A stretch of 64,000 bases of DNA. Source: Betaproteobacteria bacterium (GTDB lineage Bacteria; Pseudomonadota; Gammaproteobacteria; Burkholderiales; Usitatibacteraceae). The notes beneath the pieces are model-generated. The model was not told the DNA's origin and did no database searches. It worked only from the letters and a program-made list of their open reading frames with translations. A program made the position numbers and the translations under genes. The stretch is taken from assembly GCA_016708825.1 (NCBI GenBank), contig JADJEZ010000012.1:1-64000 (forward strand), written 5' to 3'. Below are positions 27,357 to 36,007 of the stretch, piece after piece; position 1 is the stretch's first letter; each line of letters begins with the position of its first letter.

Positions 27357-27380
27357 AAAGCCCGCTTGCGGGCGGGCTTT
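27357..27380. terminator. Bidirectional hairpin terminator after aceB
   Basis: Perfect 9-bp stem, AAAGCCCGC (27357-27365) with GCGGGCTTT (27372-27380), loop of six. Run of A on one side and T on the other gives a terminator in both directions; it lies 22 bases after the aceB stop. The rest of 27250-27401 holds nothing else I recognise. Confidence 0.75.
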
Positions 27381-27401
27381 GCGGGCGAGGCGACGCGCCG
27401 T

Positions 27402-29003
27402 TCAGGCCAGCGCGTCGTAGGCGGGCAGCGTGAGGAACTCCACGTAGTCGTCGGAGGCCGTGATCTCCTCGAAGAGCTTCGCGCCCTCGGCGTACTTGCC
27501 GGCGGCGAAAGCCTCCTCGCCCACGATGGCAGGCGTCTTCGCCAGCTCGTCGACGAGGATCTCGTGGAAGAGCGCGCGGGTGACCTTGCGGCCGTCGTCG
27601 AGCACGCCCTTGGGCGAGCGGATCCACTGCCACACCTGGGAGCGCGAGATCTCCGCCGTGGCGGCATCCTCCATCAGGTTGAAGATGGGCACGCAGCCGT
27701 TGCCGCCCAGCCAGGAGCCGATGTACTGGATGCCCACCTGGACGTTGTTGCGCAGGCCGGCTTCCGTGATCGGTCCCTCGGGCCTGCAGTCGAGGAGGTC
27801 CTTCGCGCCCACCTGCACCTCGGGGAGCTGCTTGCCGTACTGGTTCGGCCCCGGCATGTGCTTGTCGAACACCTCGCGGGCGATCGGCACCAGGCCGGGG
27901 TGGGCGATCCACGTGCCGTCGCAGCCGTCGGTCACCTCGCGCAGCTTGTCGACGCGCACCTTTTCCATGGCCGCGTCGTTCGCCGCCGGGTCGTTCTTGA
28001 TGGGGATCTGCGCGGCCATGCCGCCCATGGCCGGGGCGTTGCGCCGGTGGCAGGTCTTCACCAGGAGCAGCGCATAGGCGCGCATGAAGGGCGCGGTCAT
28101 GGTGACCTGCGCACGGTCGGCGAGGCAGAAATCCGGCTGCGAGCGGAACTTCTTGATGCAGGAGAAGATGTAGTCCCAGCGGCCGATGTTGAGCCCCGCC
28201 GAGTGATCGCGCAGCTCCCACAGGATCTCGTCCATCTCGAAGGCGGCCACGACCGTCTCGATGAGCACCGTGGCCTTGATCGAGCCGTGGGGCACCCCAG
28301 CTTCCTTCTGCGCCACCGTGAAGATGTCGTTCCACAACCGCGCCTCGAGGTGCGATTCCAGCTTCGGCAGGTAGAAGTAGGGCCCCGAGCCGCGTGCAAG
28401 GAGCTCCTTCGCGTTGTGGAAGAAATACAGCGCGAAGTCGAAGATGCCCCCGGGGACGGGCTTGCCGTCGAGCGTCACGTGCTTCTCGTCCAGGTGCCAC
28501 CCCCGCGGGCGGGGGAAGAGCACCGCGGTGCTCTCGGCTAGCTCGTAGCGCTTGCCCGCCTGCTCGAAGGTGATGGTCCGGCGAACGGCGTCCATGAGGT
28601 TCGCCTGGCCCTCGATCATGTTCTCCCACGTGGGGCAGTTCGCATCCTCGAAATCCGCCATGAAGGTCGACGCACCCGAGTTGAGGGCGTTGATCACCAT
28701 CTTGCGGTCGGTCGGCCCGGTGATTTCCACGCGACGATCCTGGATGTCCTTCGGCTGGTCGGCGACCTTCCAGTCCGACTCGCGCACCGACTTCGTGCCC
28801 GGCAGGAAGTCCGGCATGCGGCCGGCGTCGAATTCCTTCTGGCGGGCGGCGCGGGCGGCAAGCAGCTCGGTGCGGCGCGCGTCGAACCGGCGCACGAGCT
28901 TCGCCGCGAACTCGAGCGCGGCAGGGGTGAGCACGTGGCCGTATTCGGGCCTGAGCGCGCCTGTGATCTGCATGCCGGCGGGAAGTGCGGTCCTGGATTC
29001 CAT
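27402..29003 (-). CDS. aceB: Malate synthase A
   Basis: 533 residues, the usual size of the A isoform. FMADFEDANCPTWENMIEGQ, FPRPRGWHLDEKH (catalytic Arg), VLIETVVAAFEMDEIL (metal-binding Glu), LNIGRWDYIFSCIKKF and GGMAAQIPIKNDP are family landmarks. It condenses acetyl-CoA and glyoxylate in the glyoxylate shunt, for growth on acetate or fatty acids. No isocitrate lyase is in the window. It is divergent from a LysR regulator. Confidence 0.96.
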   Translation of the reverse strand: MESRTALPAGMQITGALRPEYGHVLTPAALEFAAKLVRRFDARRTELLAARAARQKEFDAGRMPDFLPGTKSVRESDWKVADQPKDIQDRRVEITGPTDRKMVINALNSGASTFMADFEDANCPTWENMIEGQANLMDAVRRTITFEQAGKRYELAESTAVLFPRPRGWHLDEKHVTLDGKPVPGGIFDFALYFFHNAKELLARGSGPYFYLPKLESHLEARLWNDIFTVAQKEAGVPHGSIKATVLIETVVAAFEMDEILWELRDHSAGLNIGRWDYIFSCIKKFRSQPDFCLADRAQVTMTAPFMRAYALLLVKTCHRRNAPAMGGMAAQIPIKNDPAANDAAMEKVRVDKLREVTDGCDGTWIAHPGLVPIAREVFDKHMPGPNQYGKQLPEVQVGAKDLLDCRPEGPITEAGLRNNVQVGIQYIGSWLGGNGCVPIFNLMEDAATAEISRSQVWQWIRSPKGVLDDGRKVTRALFHEILVDELAKTPAIVGEEAFAAGKYAEGAKLFEEITASDDYVEFLTLPAYDALA

Positions 29004-29061
29004 GTTTCACCTTTCGCGGGGCGTGGGGTCGCGCGGCCGGCCCTCCGGTTGGCACGATCCC

Positions 29062-29092
29062 GTGACGACAATCACTTATTTTATTACGTCAC
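29062..29092. promoter_or_regulatory. Inverted repeat between aceB and its divergent LysR gene
   Basis: GTGACG (29062-29067) and CGTCAC (29087-29092) form arms 19 bases apart around an A/T-rich centre; a nested GTGA-N6-TCAC also starts at 29062. This is a plausible LysR binding site in the 142-base divergent spacer. A TATACT -10-like box (29130-29135) lies before the LysR gene. Confidence 0.4.
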
Positions 29093-29145
29093 AGGAATGG
29101 TGGTAATCGTCTAAATCAAGAAAAGGTTTTATACTTCACGTCGCC

Positions 29146-30048
29146 ATGGACAAGTTCAAGGAGTTGACCACATTCGTGGATGTCGCGCAGCGCGGCAGCC
29201 TGTCGGCGGCTGCGCGCGAGGAAGGCATCACCCCCGCGATGGTCGGCCGGCGCATCGACCAGCTCGAGGAGCGCCTCGGCGTGAAGCTCTTCAAGCGATC
29301 GACGCGCAAGGTGACGCTCACGCCGGAGGGGGCCACCTTCTATGAGGACTGCCACCGCGTGCTCGAGGAGCTGCGCTCCTCCGAGGACGCCCTCACCGCC
29401 GGCGCGAAGAGTGCCGCGGGGCGACTGATCGTCACCGCGCCGACCTCCTTCGGGCGCCGGCACATCGCACCGCACCTGCCGGCGTTCCTCTCCCTGCACC
29501 CCAATCTCGCCGTCCAGCTCCACCTGTCCGAGCGCATCGTGGACCTGAAGAACGAGCGCTTCGACCTGGCCATCCGGATCGCGGACCTGAAGAGCGCGGA
29601 TCTCGTGGCCGTGATGCTCGCCCGCAACCACCGGGTGGTCTGCGCCTCTCCCGCCTACCTGAAGCGGGCCGGCAGGCCCCAGTCCCTGGCCGATCTCGCG
29701 CGGCACAACTGCCTGGTCACGAGCACCGACGACGGCGTGGTCGACGCGTGGTCCTTCCACGACAACGGAAAGCCCGTCACGCTCAAGGTGCACGGAAACC
29801 TCCAGTGCAACGACGGCGAGGTGCTCACCCGCTGGGCCATCGCCGGCGAGGGCCTCGCGTTGCGCAGCGCCTGGGAAGTGAGCGAGGAGGTGAAGAAAGG
29901 GCGCCTCGCCACGGTCCTGGACGAGTACGCGGTGCCGGGCAACAACATCTACGCGGTGTTTCCCGAGCGCCGCCTCCTGCCCGCGAAGGTGCGCTTCTTC
30001 ATCGACCACTTGAAGCAGGCGTTCGGGGACCCTCCGTACTGGGAGTAG
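29146..30048 (+). CDS. LysR-family transcriptional regulator, probable aceB regulator
   Basis: 300 residues. N-terminal winged helix-turn-helix (MDKFKELTTFVDVAQRGSLS, ITPAMVGRRIDQLEERLG) and a LysR substrate-binding domain (GRLIVTAPTSFGRRHIAPHLPAFLS, RFDLAIRIADLKSADL). It resembles the AaeR/DsdC-like Pro-Ala LysR subgroup only in general form, so no specific name is given. Its divergence from malate synthase suggests control of the glyoxylate shunt. Intact, start supported by the TATACT box. Confidence 0.88.
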   Translation: MDKFKELTTFVDVAQRGSLSAAAREEGITPAMVGRRIDQLEERLGVKLFKRSTRKVTLTPEGATFYEDCHRVLEELRSSEDALTAGAKSAAGRLIVTAPTSFGRRHIAPHLPAFLSLHPNLAVQLHLSERIVDLKNERFDLAIRIADLKSADLVAVMLARNHRVVCASPAYLKRAGRPQSLADLARHNCLVTSTDDGVVDAWSFHDNGKPVTLKVHGNLQCNDGEVLTRWAIAGEGLALRSAWEVSEEVKKGRLATVLDEYAVPGNNIYAVFPERRLLPAKVRFFIDHLKQAFGDPPYWE

Positions 30049-30062
30049 CCCGGCGCGGCGCC

Positions 30063-30822
30063 CTACCGGAAGGCCTTCACCACGTGCTGCTGGCGCCGGC
30101 TCACGCTGATGCGCTCGCCCGTGCCGCGGATGACGGCGGCCCAGCCCGATTCGCTTTCCTGGGCGTTGCGCTCGAACCCCTCGATGGCCGTGCGCGCGAC
30201 GAGGCAGTTGCGGTGCACGCGCAGGAACGCCTCGCCGAACTCCTCCTCCAGCCGCGTGAGGGATTCCTCGACCAGGAACTCGCGGGCCGCCGTGCGGATG
30301 GTGACGTACTTCAACTCGGCCCGCAGGTAGAGCACTTCGGCCACGGCCACGAGGTGAATCTTGCCGCGCTCGTGGACGCTCAGGTGCTTTCTCGGCTGGT
30401 TCGCGGCGGCGGCGAGCGCCTCGCGGCTGGGCGCCGAGGCGCTCGCCTTGCGCAGCGCCGCCAGGAGCCGCTCCGCGCGGATGGGCTTCAGGAGATAGTC
30501 GAGCGCGTTCACCTCGAAGGCCTTCAGCGCGTAGGCATCGAAGGCGGTGGTGAAGATGATGGCCGGGAGGATGGGGCATCCCCGCCATGTGCCGGGCCGC
30601 CTCCATGCCGTCCATCCCGGGCATGCGGATGTCGAGCAGCACGATGTCGACCCTCTCGCGGTTGACGATCTCCAGCGCCTCGCGGCCGTTGCGGGCCTCG
30701 TCGACGACGGCGAGGGGATAGTCCGCGCGGCAGTCGTCCAGGAGGTCGCGAAGCCGGGAGCGGGCCGGCGCCTCGTCGTCGGCGATGAGCACACGGGGCA
30801 CGCGGGAGTCGGCTAGCGTCAT
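30063..30822 (-). CDS. algR: AlgR-like LytTR response regulator, one apparent frameshift
   Basis: The receiver domain (PRVLIADDEAPARSRLRDLL, IVLLDIRMPGMDGMEA with the phospho-acceptor Asp) reads in one frame from ATG 30822. At about 30566 the reading jumps to a second frame that gives AIIFTTAFDAYALKAFEVNA and the LytTR DNA-binding domain (RAELKYVTIRTAAREFLVEE, FLRVHRNCLVAR). One extra base in the CCC run there explains it, and 760 bases minus one is a whole 253 codons. Adjacent to an AlgZ-like sensor and argH, as in Pseudomonas (argH-algZ-algR). The name is by synteny and fold; the targets are unknown. Confidence 0.78.
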
Positions 30823-31835
30823 CGGGGGGCCATGATGTAGGGCAGTCGGATGCTCACTTCGTAGGTGTCGCCCGAGATGCGCGAGCGCATGCCGGCCTCG
30901 ACGTCGAAGTGCAGCTGGAGGCGCTCGCGGATGTTGGCGAGCGCCATGCGGTTGCCCGCGTGGCGGTCGCCCGACGCGCGGAAGGGATTGGTGAGGCGGA
31001 TGAGGAGCTCGCCCTTCGCGAGGCCCACCTCGATCGAGATCTCCCCGCCCGTGTCGATGGGCTCGATGCCGTGGTAGACGGCGTTCTCCACCAGCGGCTG
31101 CAGCAGCAGCGCGGGGACCAGGGCGTCCGCGGGCATCTCCTCCACCCGCCAGGTCACCTGCAGCCGCCCGCCGAGGCGCAGTTCCTCGATCGCGAGGTAC
31201 TGGCGGGCGATCTCGACCTCCTTGGCGAGCGGGGTGAGGGCGCGGTTGTCGGCCATCAGCACCCGGAAGAGGTCCGCCAGATCCTCGAGCGCACGCTCCG
31301 CCCGCTTCGGATTGGAGCGGATGAGGGAGAGGACCGCGTTGATGCTGTTGAACAGGAAGTGCGGGCGGATCCGCGCCTGCAGCGCCTGGATCCTCGCCTC
31401 GGCGATCGCCGGGGAAAGGGCGCGGGCGCGCAGGTCGAAGTAGACGAGGAGGACGCCGGTCACGAAGAGCACGAAGAATCCGGCGCGGGCGAACGAAGCC
31501 GGTGCCTGGTCGGGGAACATCTCGCCGAAGACGAGCCCCCACGCCCAGGCGAGCGCCAGCTCGAGAGCCAGGACAACGGCGATGGCCGCAGGGTAGGTGA
31601 GGGAGTGCAGCGCCCGCCGGCCGGCGCACAGCAGGGTCAGGGAGACGATCAGCACGGGTTCGGCGAAAGCGGCGCCCACGAGGAACTGCCCGCCGAGGTC
31701 GGCGACCTGCCGGGAGCGCATGACGGCCGCGGCCAGCACGAAGAGGTTCGCGATCACCATCACGCGCAGCATCACGCCGAGGTTGCAGAAGTTCGGCAAC
31801 CGGATGCCCGCACCCGTCTGATTTATACTCGCCAC
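30819..31835 (-). CDS. algZ: AlgZ/FimS-like sensor histidine kinase
   Basis: About 338 residues from GTG 31835. The N-terminus RLPNFCNLGVMLRVMV is typical of the AlgZ family, followed by several membrane spans (FVLAAAVMRS to ARAGFFVLFVTGVLLVYFDL) and a short kinase domain: RPHFLFNSINAVLSLIRSNP (His box), LLQPLVENAVYHGIEP (N box), GNRMALANIRERL (G box). It signals to the downstream LytTR regulator, whose start overlaps this stop (ATGA). The longer open frame upstream overlaps argH and is not needed. Confidence 0.82.
   Translation of the reverse strand: MASINQTGAGIRLPNFCNLGVMLRVMVIANLFVLAAAVMRSRQVADLGGQFLVGAAFAEPVLIVSLTLLCAGRRALHSLTYPAAIAVVLALELALAWAWGLVFGEMFPDQAPASFARAGFFVLFVTGVLLVYFDLRARALSPAIAEARIQALQARIRPHFLFNSINAVLSLIRSNPKRAERALEDLADLFRVLMADNRALTPLAKEVEIARQYLAIEELRLGGRLQVTWRVEEMPADALVPALLLQPLVENAVYHGIEPIDTGGEISIEVGLAKGELLIRLTNPFRASGDRHAGNRMALANIRERLQLHFDVEAGMRSRISGDTYEVSIRLPYIMAPR
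31824..31829 (+). promoter_or_regulatory. Possible -10 box for argH
   Basis: TATACT at 31824-31829, 37 bases before the argH ATG in the short spacer from the divergent sensor kinase gene. No convincing -35. Confidence 0.3.
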
Positions 31836-31865
31836 GCAGCCATTCTCCCCAACGCCGCCGACTCC

Positions 31866-33271
31866 ATGCAACAGGATGACCGCAACAACGGCGCGCCAGC
31901 GCCGGGCAAGGCCTGGTCGGGCCGATTCGCGGAGCCCGTCGACCGCCTCACCCAGCGATACACCGCCTCGGTCCCGTTCGACCGGCGCCTCGCCGAGTTC
32001 GACATCCAGGGCTCCCTCGCCCACGCCCGCATGCTCTCACGCTGCGCGATCCTTCCCAAGGCCGATCTCGAGGCGATCGAGCGCGGCCTGGCCCAGGTCG
32101 CGGACGAGATCCGGGAAGGCCGCTTCGACTGGTCGATCGAGCGCGAGGATGTCCACCTCAACATCGAGCACCGGCTGACCGAGCTCGTGGGCGACGCCGG
32201 CAAGCGCCTGCACACGGCCCGGTCGCGCAACGACCAGGTCGCCACCGACATCCGCCTGTGGCTGCGCGCGCAGATCGATTCCCTGACGGCCCTGCTGCGG
32301 ACGCTGCGGGGGCGGCTGCTCGACCTCGCCGAGGCGAACGCGGCCACCGTGATGCCCGGGTTCACGCACATGCAGGTCGCCCAGCCGGTGACCTTCGGCC
32401 ACCACCTGATGGCCTACTTCGAGATGTTCTCCCGGGATGCGGAGCGACTCGCCGACTGCCGCCGCAGGGTCAACCGCCTGCCGCTGGGCGCGGCGGCACT
32501 CGCCGGGACGGGCTTTCCCATCGACCGGGAATCGGTCGCTGCGGAGCTCGGTTTCGACGGCGTGTGCGAGAACTCGCTGGACGCCGTCTCGGACCGGGAC
32601 TTCGCCGTGGAATTCCTCGCCGCGGCCGCTCTCGCCATGGTTCACGTCTCGCGCCTGTCCGAGGAACTCGTCCTGTGGATGAACCCGCGATTCGGATTCG
32701 TCGCGATCGCCGACCGGTTCTGCACGGGCTCGTCGATCATGCCGCAGAAGAAGAACCCGGACGTCCCGGAGCTCATGCGCGGGAAGTCGGGCCGCGTCTA
32801 CGGCGGGCTCGTCGCCCTCCTCACCTGGTCAAGGCGCAGCCGCTCGCCTACAACAAGGACAACCAGGAGGACAAGGAACCCCTCTTCGACGCGGCCGACA
32901 CCCTGGCCGACACCCTCGCGATCCTTGCCGAGCTCCTGGGCGGGGTGAGCGCGAGGCCGGAGCGGATGCGCGCGGCCCTCGCCGAGGGTTTCGCTACCGC
33001 GACCGATCTCGCCGACTACCTCGTGCGCAAGGGCGTTGCCTTTCGCGACGCCCACGAGATCGTGGCGCGCGCGGTGCGGGAGGCGGAGAGCGCCGGCGTG
33101 GATCTGGCCGAAGTGCCGATCGGGCAGCTGAAGGCGTTCTCGCCCCTCATCGAGCCGGACGTCTACGAGGTGCTGACCCCCGAGGGATCCGTCGCTTCGC
33201 GCCGGCACACGGGCGGCACCGCCCCCGACGCGGTCCGGGCGGCCATCGCCCGGGGCAGGGCCCGGCTCTAG
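31866..33271 (+). CDS. argH: Argininosuccinate lyase, one apparent frameshift
   Basis: The N-terminal 320 residues read in one frame (SGRFAEPVDRLTQRYTAS, HTARSRNDQVATDIRLW, the signature GSSIMPQKKNPDVPELMRGK). At about 32825 the frame breaks: ALLTW-SRRS should be ALLTLVKAQPLAYNKDNQED. One missing C in CACCTGG restores it, and the C-terminal third then continues to ARGRARL. Restored length is 468 residues, normal for ArgH, which releases arginine and fumarate. The start is the ATG in a TATACT-preceded spacer of 30 bases from algZ. Confidence 0.9.
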
Positions 33272-33282
33272 GCCCGGCGGGC

Positions 33283-33864
33283 CTACTCGCTTTCCCGCTT
33301 CGCCTCGTAGAGCCAGCACAGCCGCCGCGTTTCCGGGCCGGACAGGCGGTCGCCCATGAGGCCGCAGCGGAAGACGCGCTGCGAGAGCTTGTGGCAGTGG
33401 GCGCAGTCCGTGCACTCCCCGAACATCGCCCCCTCGTTGTCCTCCTGGAAGGTGGCGAGCGTCTCGCGAAGCGCCGAGGTGGCGTTGCGGATGCGGTTGG
33501 GGCTGATGTTGCGCGTCGCGTTCTGCCAGGCGAGCGCCGGCTGCGCCTCGTAGAGGAGCTGCTCGCCGGCGGTGGACAGGCGCAGCCGCACCACCCGCCG
33601 GTCGATCTCGTCCTGGTAGCGCTCGATGAGGGCCCGGCGGTCGAGGATCAGGAGCGTCTGCGAGACCGTGCCCTTGGTGAGCCCGAGGTAGGCGGCGAGC
33701 GCCTGCGGCGTGTTGGAATAGCGGTTGGCCTTGCTCAGGTAGATGAGCGCGTGCAGGTGGACCGGCTGGAGGTTCTCGTCGGAGCCCGCCTTGCGCATCT
33801 CGGCGCGCATGAGATTCGCCAGGCGCTCCACCAGCTCCAGCAGCACCAGCGGGTTCTTGTCCAC
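33283..33864 (-). CDS. MarR-type regulator with a cysteine-rich C-terminal tail
   Basis: 193 residues. The middle holds a MarR winged helix (TPQALAAYLGLTKGTVSQTLLILDRRALIERYQDEIDRRVVRLRLS with the DxR wing). The tail is unusual: CTDCAHCHKLSQRVFRCG and RRLCWLYEAK place five cysteines in about 40 residues, as in a zinc or iron-sulfur site. A perfect palindrome and a near-palindrome lie just upstream (33902 and 33951), suggesting autoregulation by a metal- or redox-sensing repressor. That sensing is inference; the family is otherwise unknown to me. Separate from the argH stop by 11 bases, convergent. Confidence 0.75.
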   Translation of the reverse strand: MDKNPLVLLELVERLANLMRAEMRKAGSDENLQPVHLHALIYLSKANRYSNTPQALAAYLGLTKGTVSQTLLILDRRALIERYQDEIDRRVVRLRLSTAGEQLLYEAQPALAWQNATRNISPNRIRNATSALRETLATFQEDNEGAMFGECTDCAHCHKLSQRVFRCGLMGDRLSGPETRRLCWLYEAKRESE

Positions 33865-33901
33865 GAATTCGTCTCCTCGCGCCTCGGGCGCGCACCAAAT
33901 C

Positions 33902-33918
33902 AGTGTCGAATCGACACT
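33902..33918. promoter_or_regulatory. Palindromic operator 1 (TGTCGA-type)
   Basis: AGTGTCGAATCGACACT: 8-bp arms around a single central base, 38 bases before the MarR start. Same core as the sites at 33951 and 35734. Confidence 0.65.
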
Positions 33919-33950
33919 ACAATGTCAGGGATTCGCGTTTGCGCAAATTC

Positions 33951-33965
33951 GTGTCGATTCGATAC
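33951..33965. promoter_or_regulatory. Palindromic operator 2 (one mismatch)
   Basis: GTGTCGATTCGATAC: TGTCGA/TCGACA-type palindrome with one mismatched pair, also upstream of the MarR gene. Confidence 0.5.
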
Positions 33966-33999
33966 CTTACCCGAAATCGAGTGCCGCGCGGTGCGCAAA

Positions 34000-34311
34000 T
34001 CAGTCGAGCGGGAGGTCCTCGCCCGCCTGCGCGCGGGTGATTTCCCGCAGCGAGGCGAAGAATTCCGCGCCCGAGCGCGTGTCGCGCCAGGCGCCGTCCT
34101 TCCAGGCGAAATGGAACCCTCCCGACCGCGCCGCGATCCAGAGCTCGCGGTTCGGCGTCTGCCGGTTGACGATGATGCGGCTGCCGTCGGGGCATTCGAG
34201 GGTGAGAACTCCCGCCTCGAGATCGGCATCGACGCCCTCGGTGCGCTCCGCCGCAGCCTCGATGCGGGCGAGGACTGCCTCGACGGTGCGGTGGAATTCG
34301 CTCTCGTTCAT
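34000..34311 (-). CDS. cyaY: Frataxin-like iron donor CyaY
   Basis: 103 residues with the frataxin pattern: acidic first helix (MNESEFHRTVEAVLARIEAAAE), then VLTLECPDGSRIIVNRQTPNRELWIAARSGGFHF and a C-terminal helix. CyaY handles iron for Fe-S assembly. It is divergent from lptM/lysA, the arrangement usual in proteobacteria. Confidence 0.95.
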   Translation of the reverse strand: MNESEFHRTVEAVLARIEAAAERTEGVDADLEAGVLTLECPDGSRIIVNRQTPNRELWIAARSGGFHFAWKDGAWRDTRSGAEFFASLREITRAQAGEDLPLD

Positions 34312-34344
34312 GGGGGCCTGAATGCCTGTGCTACGCTGCCGGAC

Positions 34345-34458
34345 ATGATACGCGCACTCGCCTGGATCGCTCTCGCGATCGCCGTCGGCGCCTGCGGCCA
34401 GAAGGGTCCGCTCAAGCTCCCGGAGCCGCCGAAGGCTGCGCTGGCCACCTCCCCATGA
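34345..34458 (+). CDS. lptM: LptM (YifL)-type short lipoprotein
   Basis: 37 residues: a hydrophobic signal ending in a lipobox (IALAIAVGAC, lipid Cys at 17), then the conserved GQKGPLKLPEPP. This matches the LptM lipoprotein that helps LptD oxidative folding in LPS export. The stop overlaps the lysA start (ATGA). Confidence 0.9.
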   Translation: MIRALAWIALAIAVGACGQKGPLKLPEPPKAALATSP

Positions 34459-35714
34459 ACGCCGTGCGCCGGCAGGACGGCGAGCTGTGGATGGAGGGCG
34501 TGCGGCTCACGGAGGTGGCGGAGCGCTTCGGCTCGCCCTGCTACGTCTACTCGCGCGCCGCCATCGAATCCGCGTGGCGCGCCTTCGACGACGCGCTCGC
34601 GGGCACGGAACACCTCATCTGCTACGCGGTCAAGGCGAACTCCAACCTCGCCGTCCTCGGCATTCTCGCCCGCCTGGGTTCCGGGTTCGACATCGTCTCG
34701 GGCGGCGAGCTCGCCCGGGTTCTCGCCGCCGGCGGCAGGCCCGAGCGCGTCATCTTCTCCGGGGTCGGCAAGGGCGAGGAGGAGATCCGCGCGGCGCTCG
34801 CCGCCGGCATCCGCTGCTTCAACGTGGAGAGCGAGCCCGAGCTCGAGCGGCTCGACGCCGTCGCCGGCGGCCTGGGCCGCCGCGCCCCCGTCTCCCTGCG
34901 CGTCAATCCCGACGTGGATGCGCGCACCCACCCGTACATCTCGACCGGCCTCAAGGGAAACAAGTTCGGCATCGCCCATGACCGGGCGCTCGCGGCCTAC
35001 GATCTCGCCGCGAGCCTGCCGAACCTGGACGTGACCGGCATCGACTGCCACATCGGCTCGCAGATCCTCGACATGGCGCCGCTCGAGGAGGCGCTCGAAC
35101 GCGTGCTGGAGCTGGCCGGCGCACTCGCCGTCCGCGGCATTCCGATCCGCCACGTGGATCTCGGCGGCGGCCTCGGCATCCGCTACCGCGAGGAGGAAGA
35201 GGCGCTCGACATCGGGCGCTGGTGCCGGGCCGTCGCCGCGCGCATCGCGGGAACCGGCTTCTCGCTGGTGCTCGAGCCCGGCCGCGCGATCGTCGGCAAC
35301 GCGGGCGCGCTCCTCTCCCGGGTCGAGTACCTGAAGCTCGACAAGGGCAAGCGCTTCGCCATCGTGGACGCCTCCATGAGCGAGCTGATCCGACCCGCGC
35401 TCTACGAGGCCTGGCACGGAATCGAGCCGCTCGCCACCCTCGACCGTCCCGCCGCCGATTACGACGTGGTCGGCCCGGTGTGCGAGTCGGCCGACGTCCT
35501 CGGCACCGGCCGGCGCCTGGCCATCGCGCCCGGAGACGGCATCGCCATTCTCTCGGCCGGCGCCTACGGCATGGTCATGAGCTCGAACTACAACTCCCGT
35601 CCCCGGCCCGCCGAAGTGATGGTCGACGGGGCGCGCTCGGTGCAGGTCCGCCCGCGCGAGACCGTCGCCGCCCTCTACGCCGGCGAGCGCACGCTCGACC
35701 AGGCGGCCACGTAG
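34455..35714 (+). CDS. lysA: Diaminopimelate decarboxylase
   Basis: 419 residues. PLP lysine in YAVKANSNLAVLGIL, HIGSQILDM, the Gly-rich phosphate loop GGGLGIRY, EPGRAIVGNAG and the C-terminal CESADVLGTGR with the catalytic Cys. It makes lysine from meso-DAP. Coupled to lptM. The full-length family is about 415 residues. Confidence 0.96.
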   Translation: MNAVRRQDGELWMEGVRLTEVAERFGSPCYVYSRAAIESAWRAFDDALAGTEHLICYAVKANSNLAVLGILARLGSGFDIVSGGELARVLAAGGRPERVIFSGVGKGEEEIRAALAAGIRCFNVESEPELERLDAVAGGLGRRAPVSLRVNPDVDARTHPYISTGLKGNKFGIAHDRALAAYDLAASLPNLDVTGIDCHIGSQILDMAPLEEALERVLELAGALAVRGIPIRHVDLGGGLGIRYREEEEALDIGRWCRAVAARIAGTGFSLVLEPGRAIVGNAGALLSRVEYLKLDKGKRFAIVDASMSELIRPALYEAWHGIEPLATLDRPAADYDVVGPVCESADVLGTGRRLAIAPGDGIAILSAGAYGMVMSSNYNSRPRPAEVMVDGARSVQVRPRETVAALYAGERTLDQAAT

Positions 35715-35733
35715 AAAACCTGCGGGTCGCTAT

Positions 35734-35750
35734 GGTGTCGATTCGACACC
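35734..35750. promoter_or_regulatory. Palindromic operator 3 (TGTCGA-type), upstream of the H1-like gene
   Basis: GGTGTCGATTCGACACC: perfect arms about one centre base; same core as the sites before the MarR gene. It lies 20 bases after the lysA stop and 33 bases before the TTGACA at 35783, so it could control the H1-like gene. Confidence 0.6.
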
Positions 35751-35782
35751 AATCGGGCGCGAGTCCGTTCAATTAGACGCGC

Positions 35783-35809
35783 TTGACACGCCGCGAAACC
35801 GGGTATGCG
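35783..35809 (+). promoter_or_regulatory. Possible promoter before the histone H1-like gene
   Basis: TTGACA at 35783-35788 with weak TATGCG at 35804-35809 (15 bases apart). In the 293-base lysA/H1-like gap (35715-36007) I see no gene; the leader to the ATG would be about 190 bases, and AAAGGAG precedes the start. Confidence 0.35.
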
Positions 35810-36007
35810 CGATTTTTTCGCATATCATCGCCTTCACCAAGCTGGTGCATCGAAGTCGCGAAAGCGGCGCGGTGTGCCGGACAAGAGCCACCAGGCTTCC
35901 CCGTTCGATCGCGAAATCCGAGCGCTTGGTAGTGTCGGGAGCAACGGCGAAGCCTGCCGCCCGCCACGGAAAGACAATTCGGTCCAACAATCGAAAGGAG
36001 CACCACG

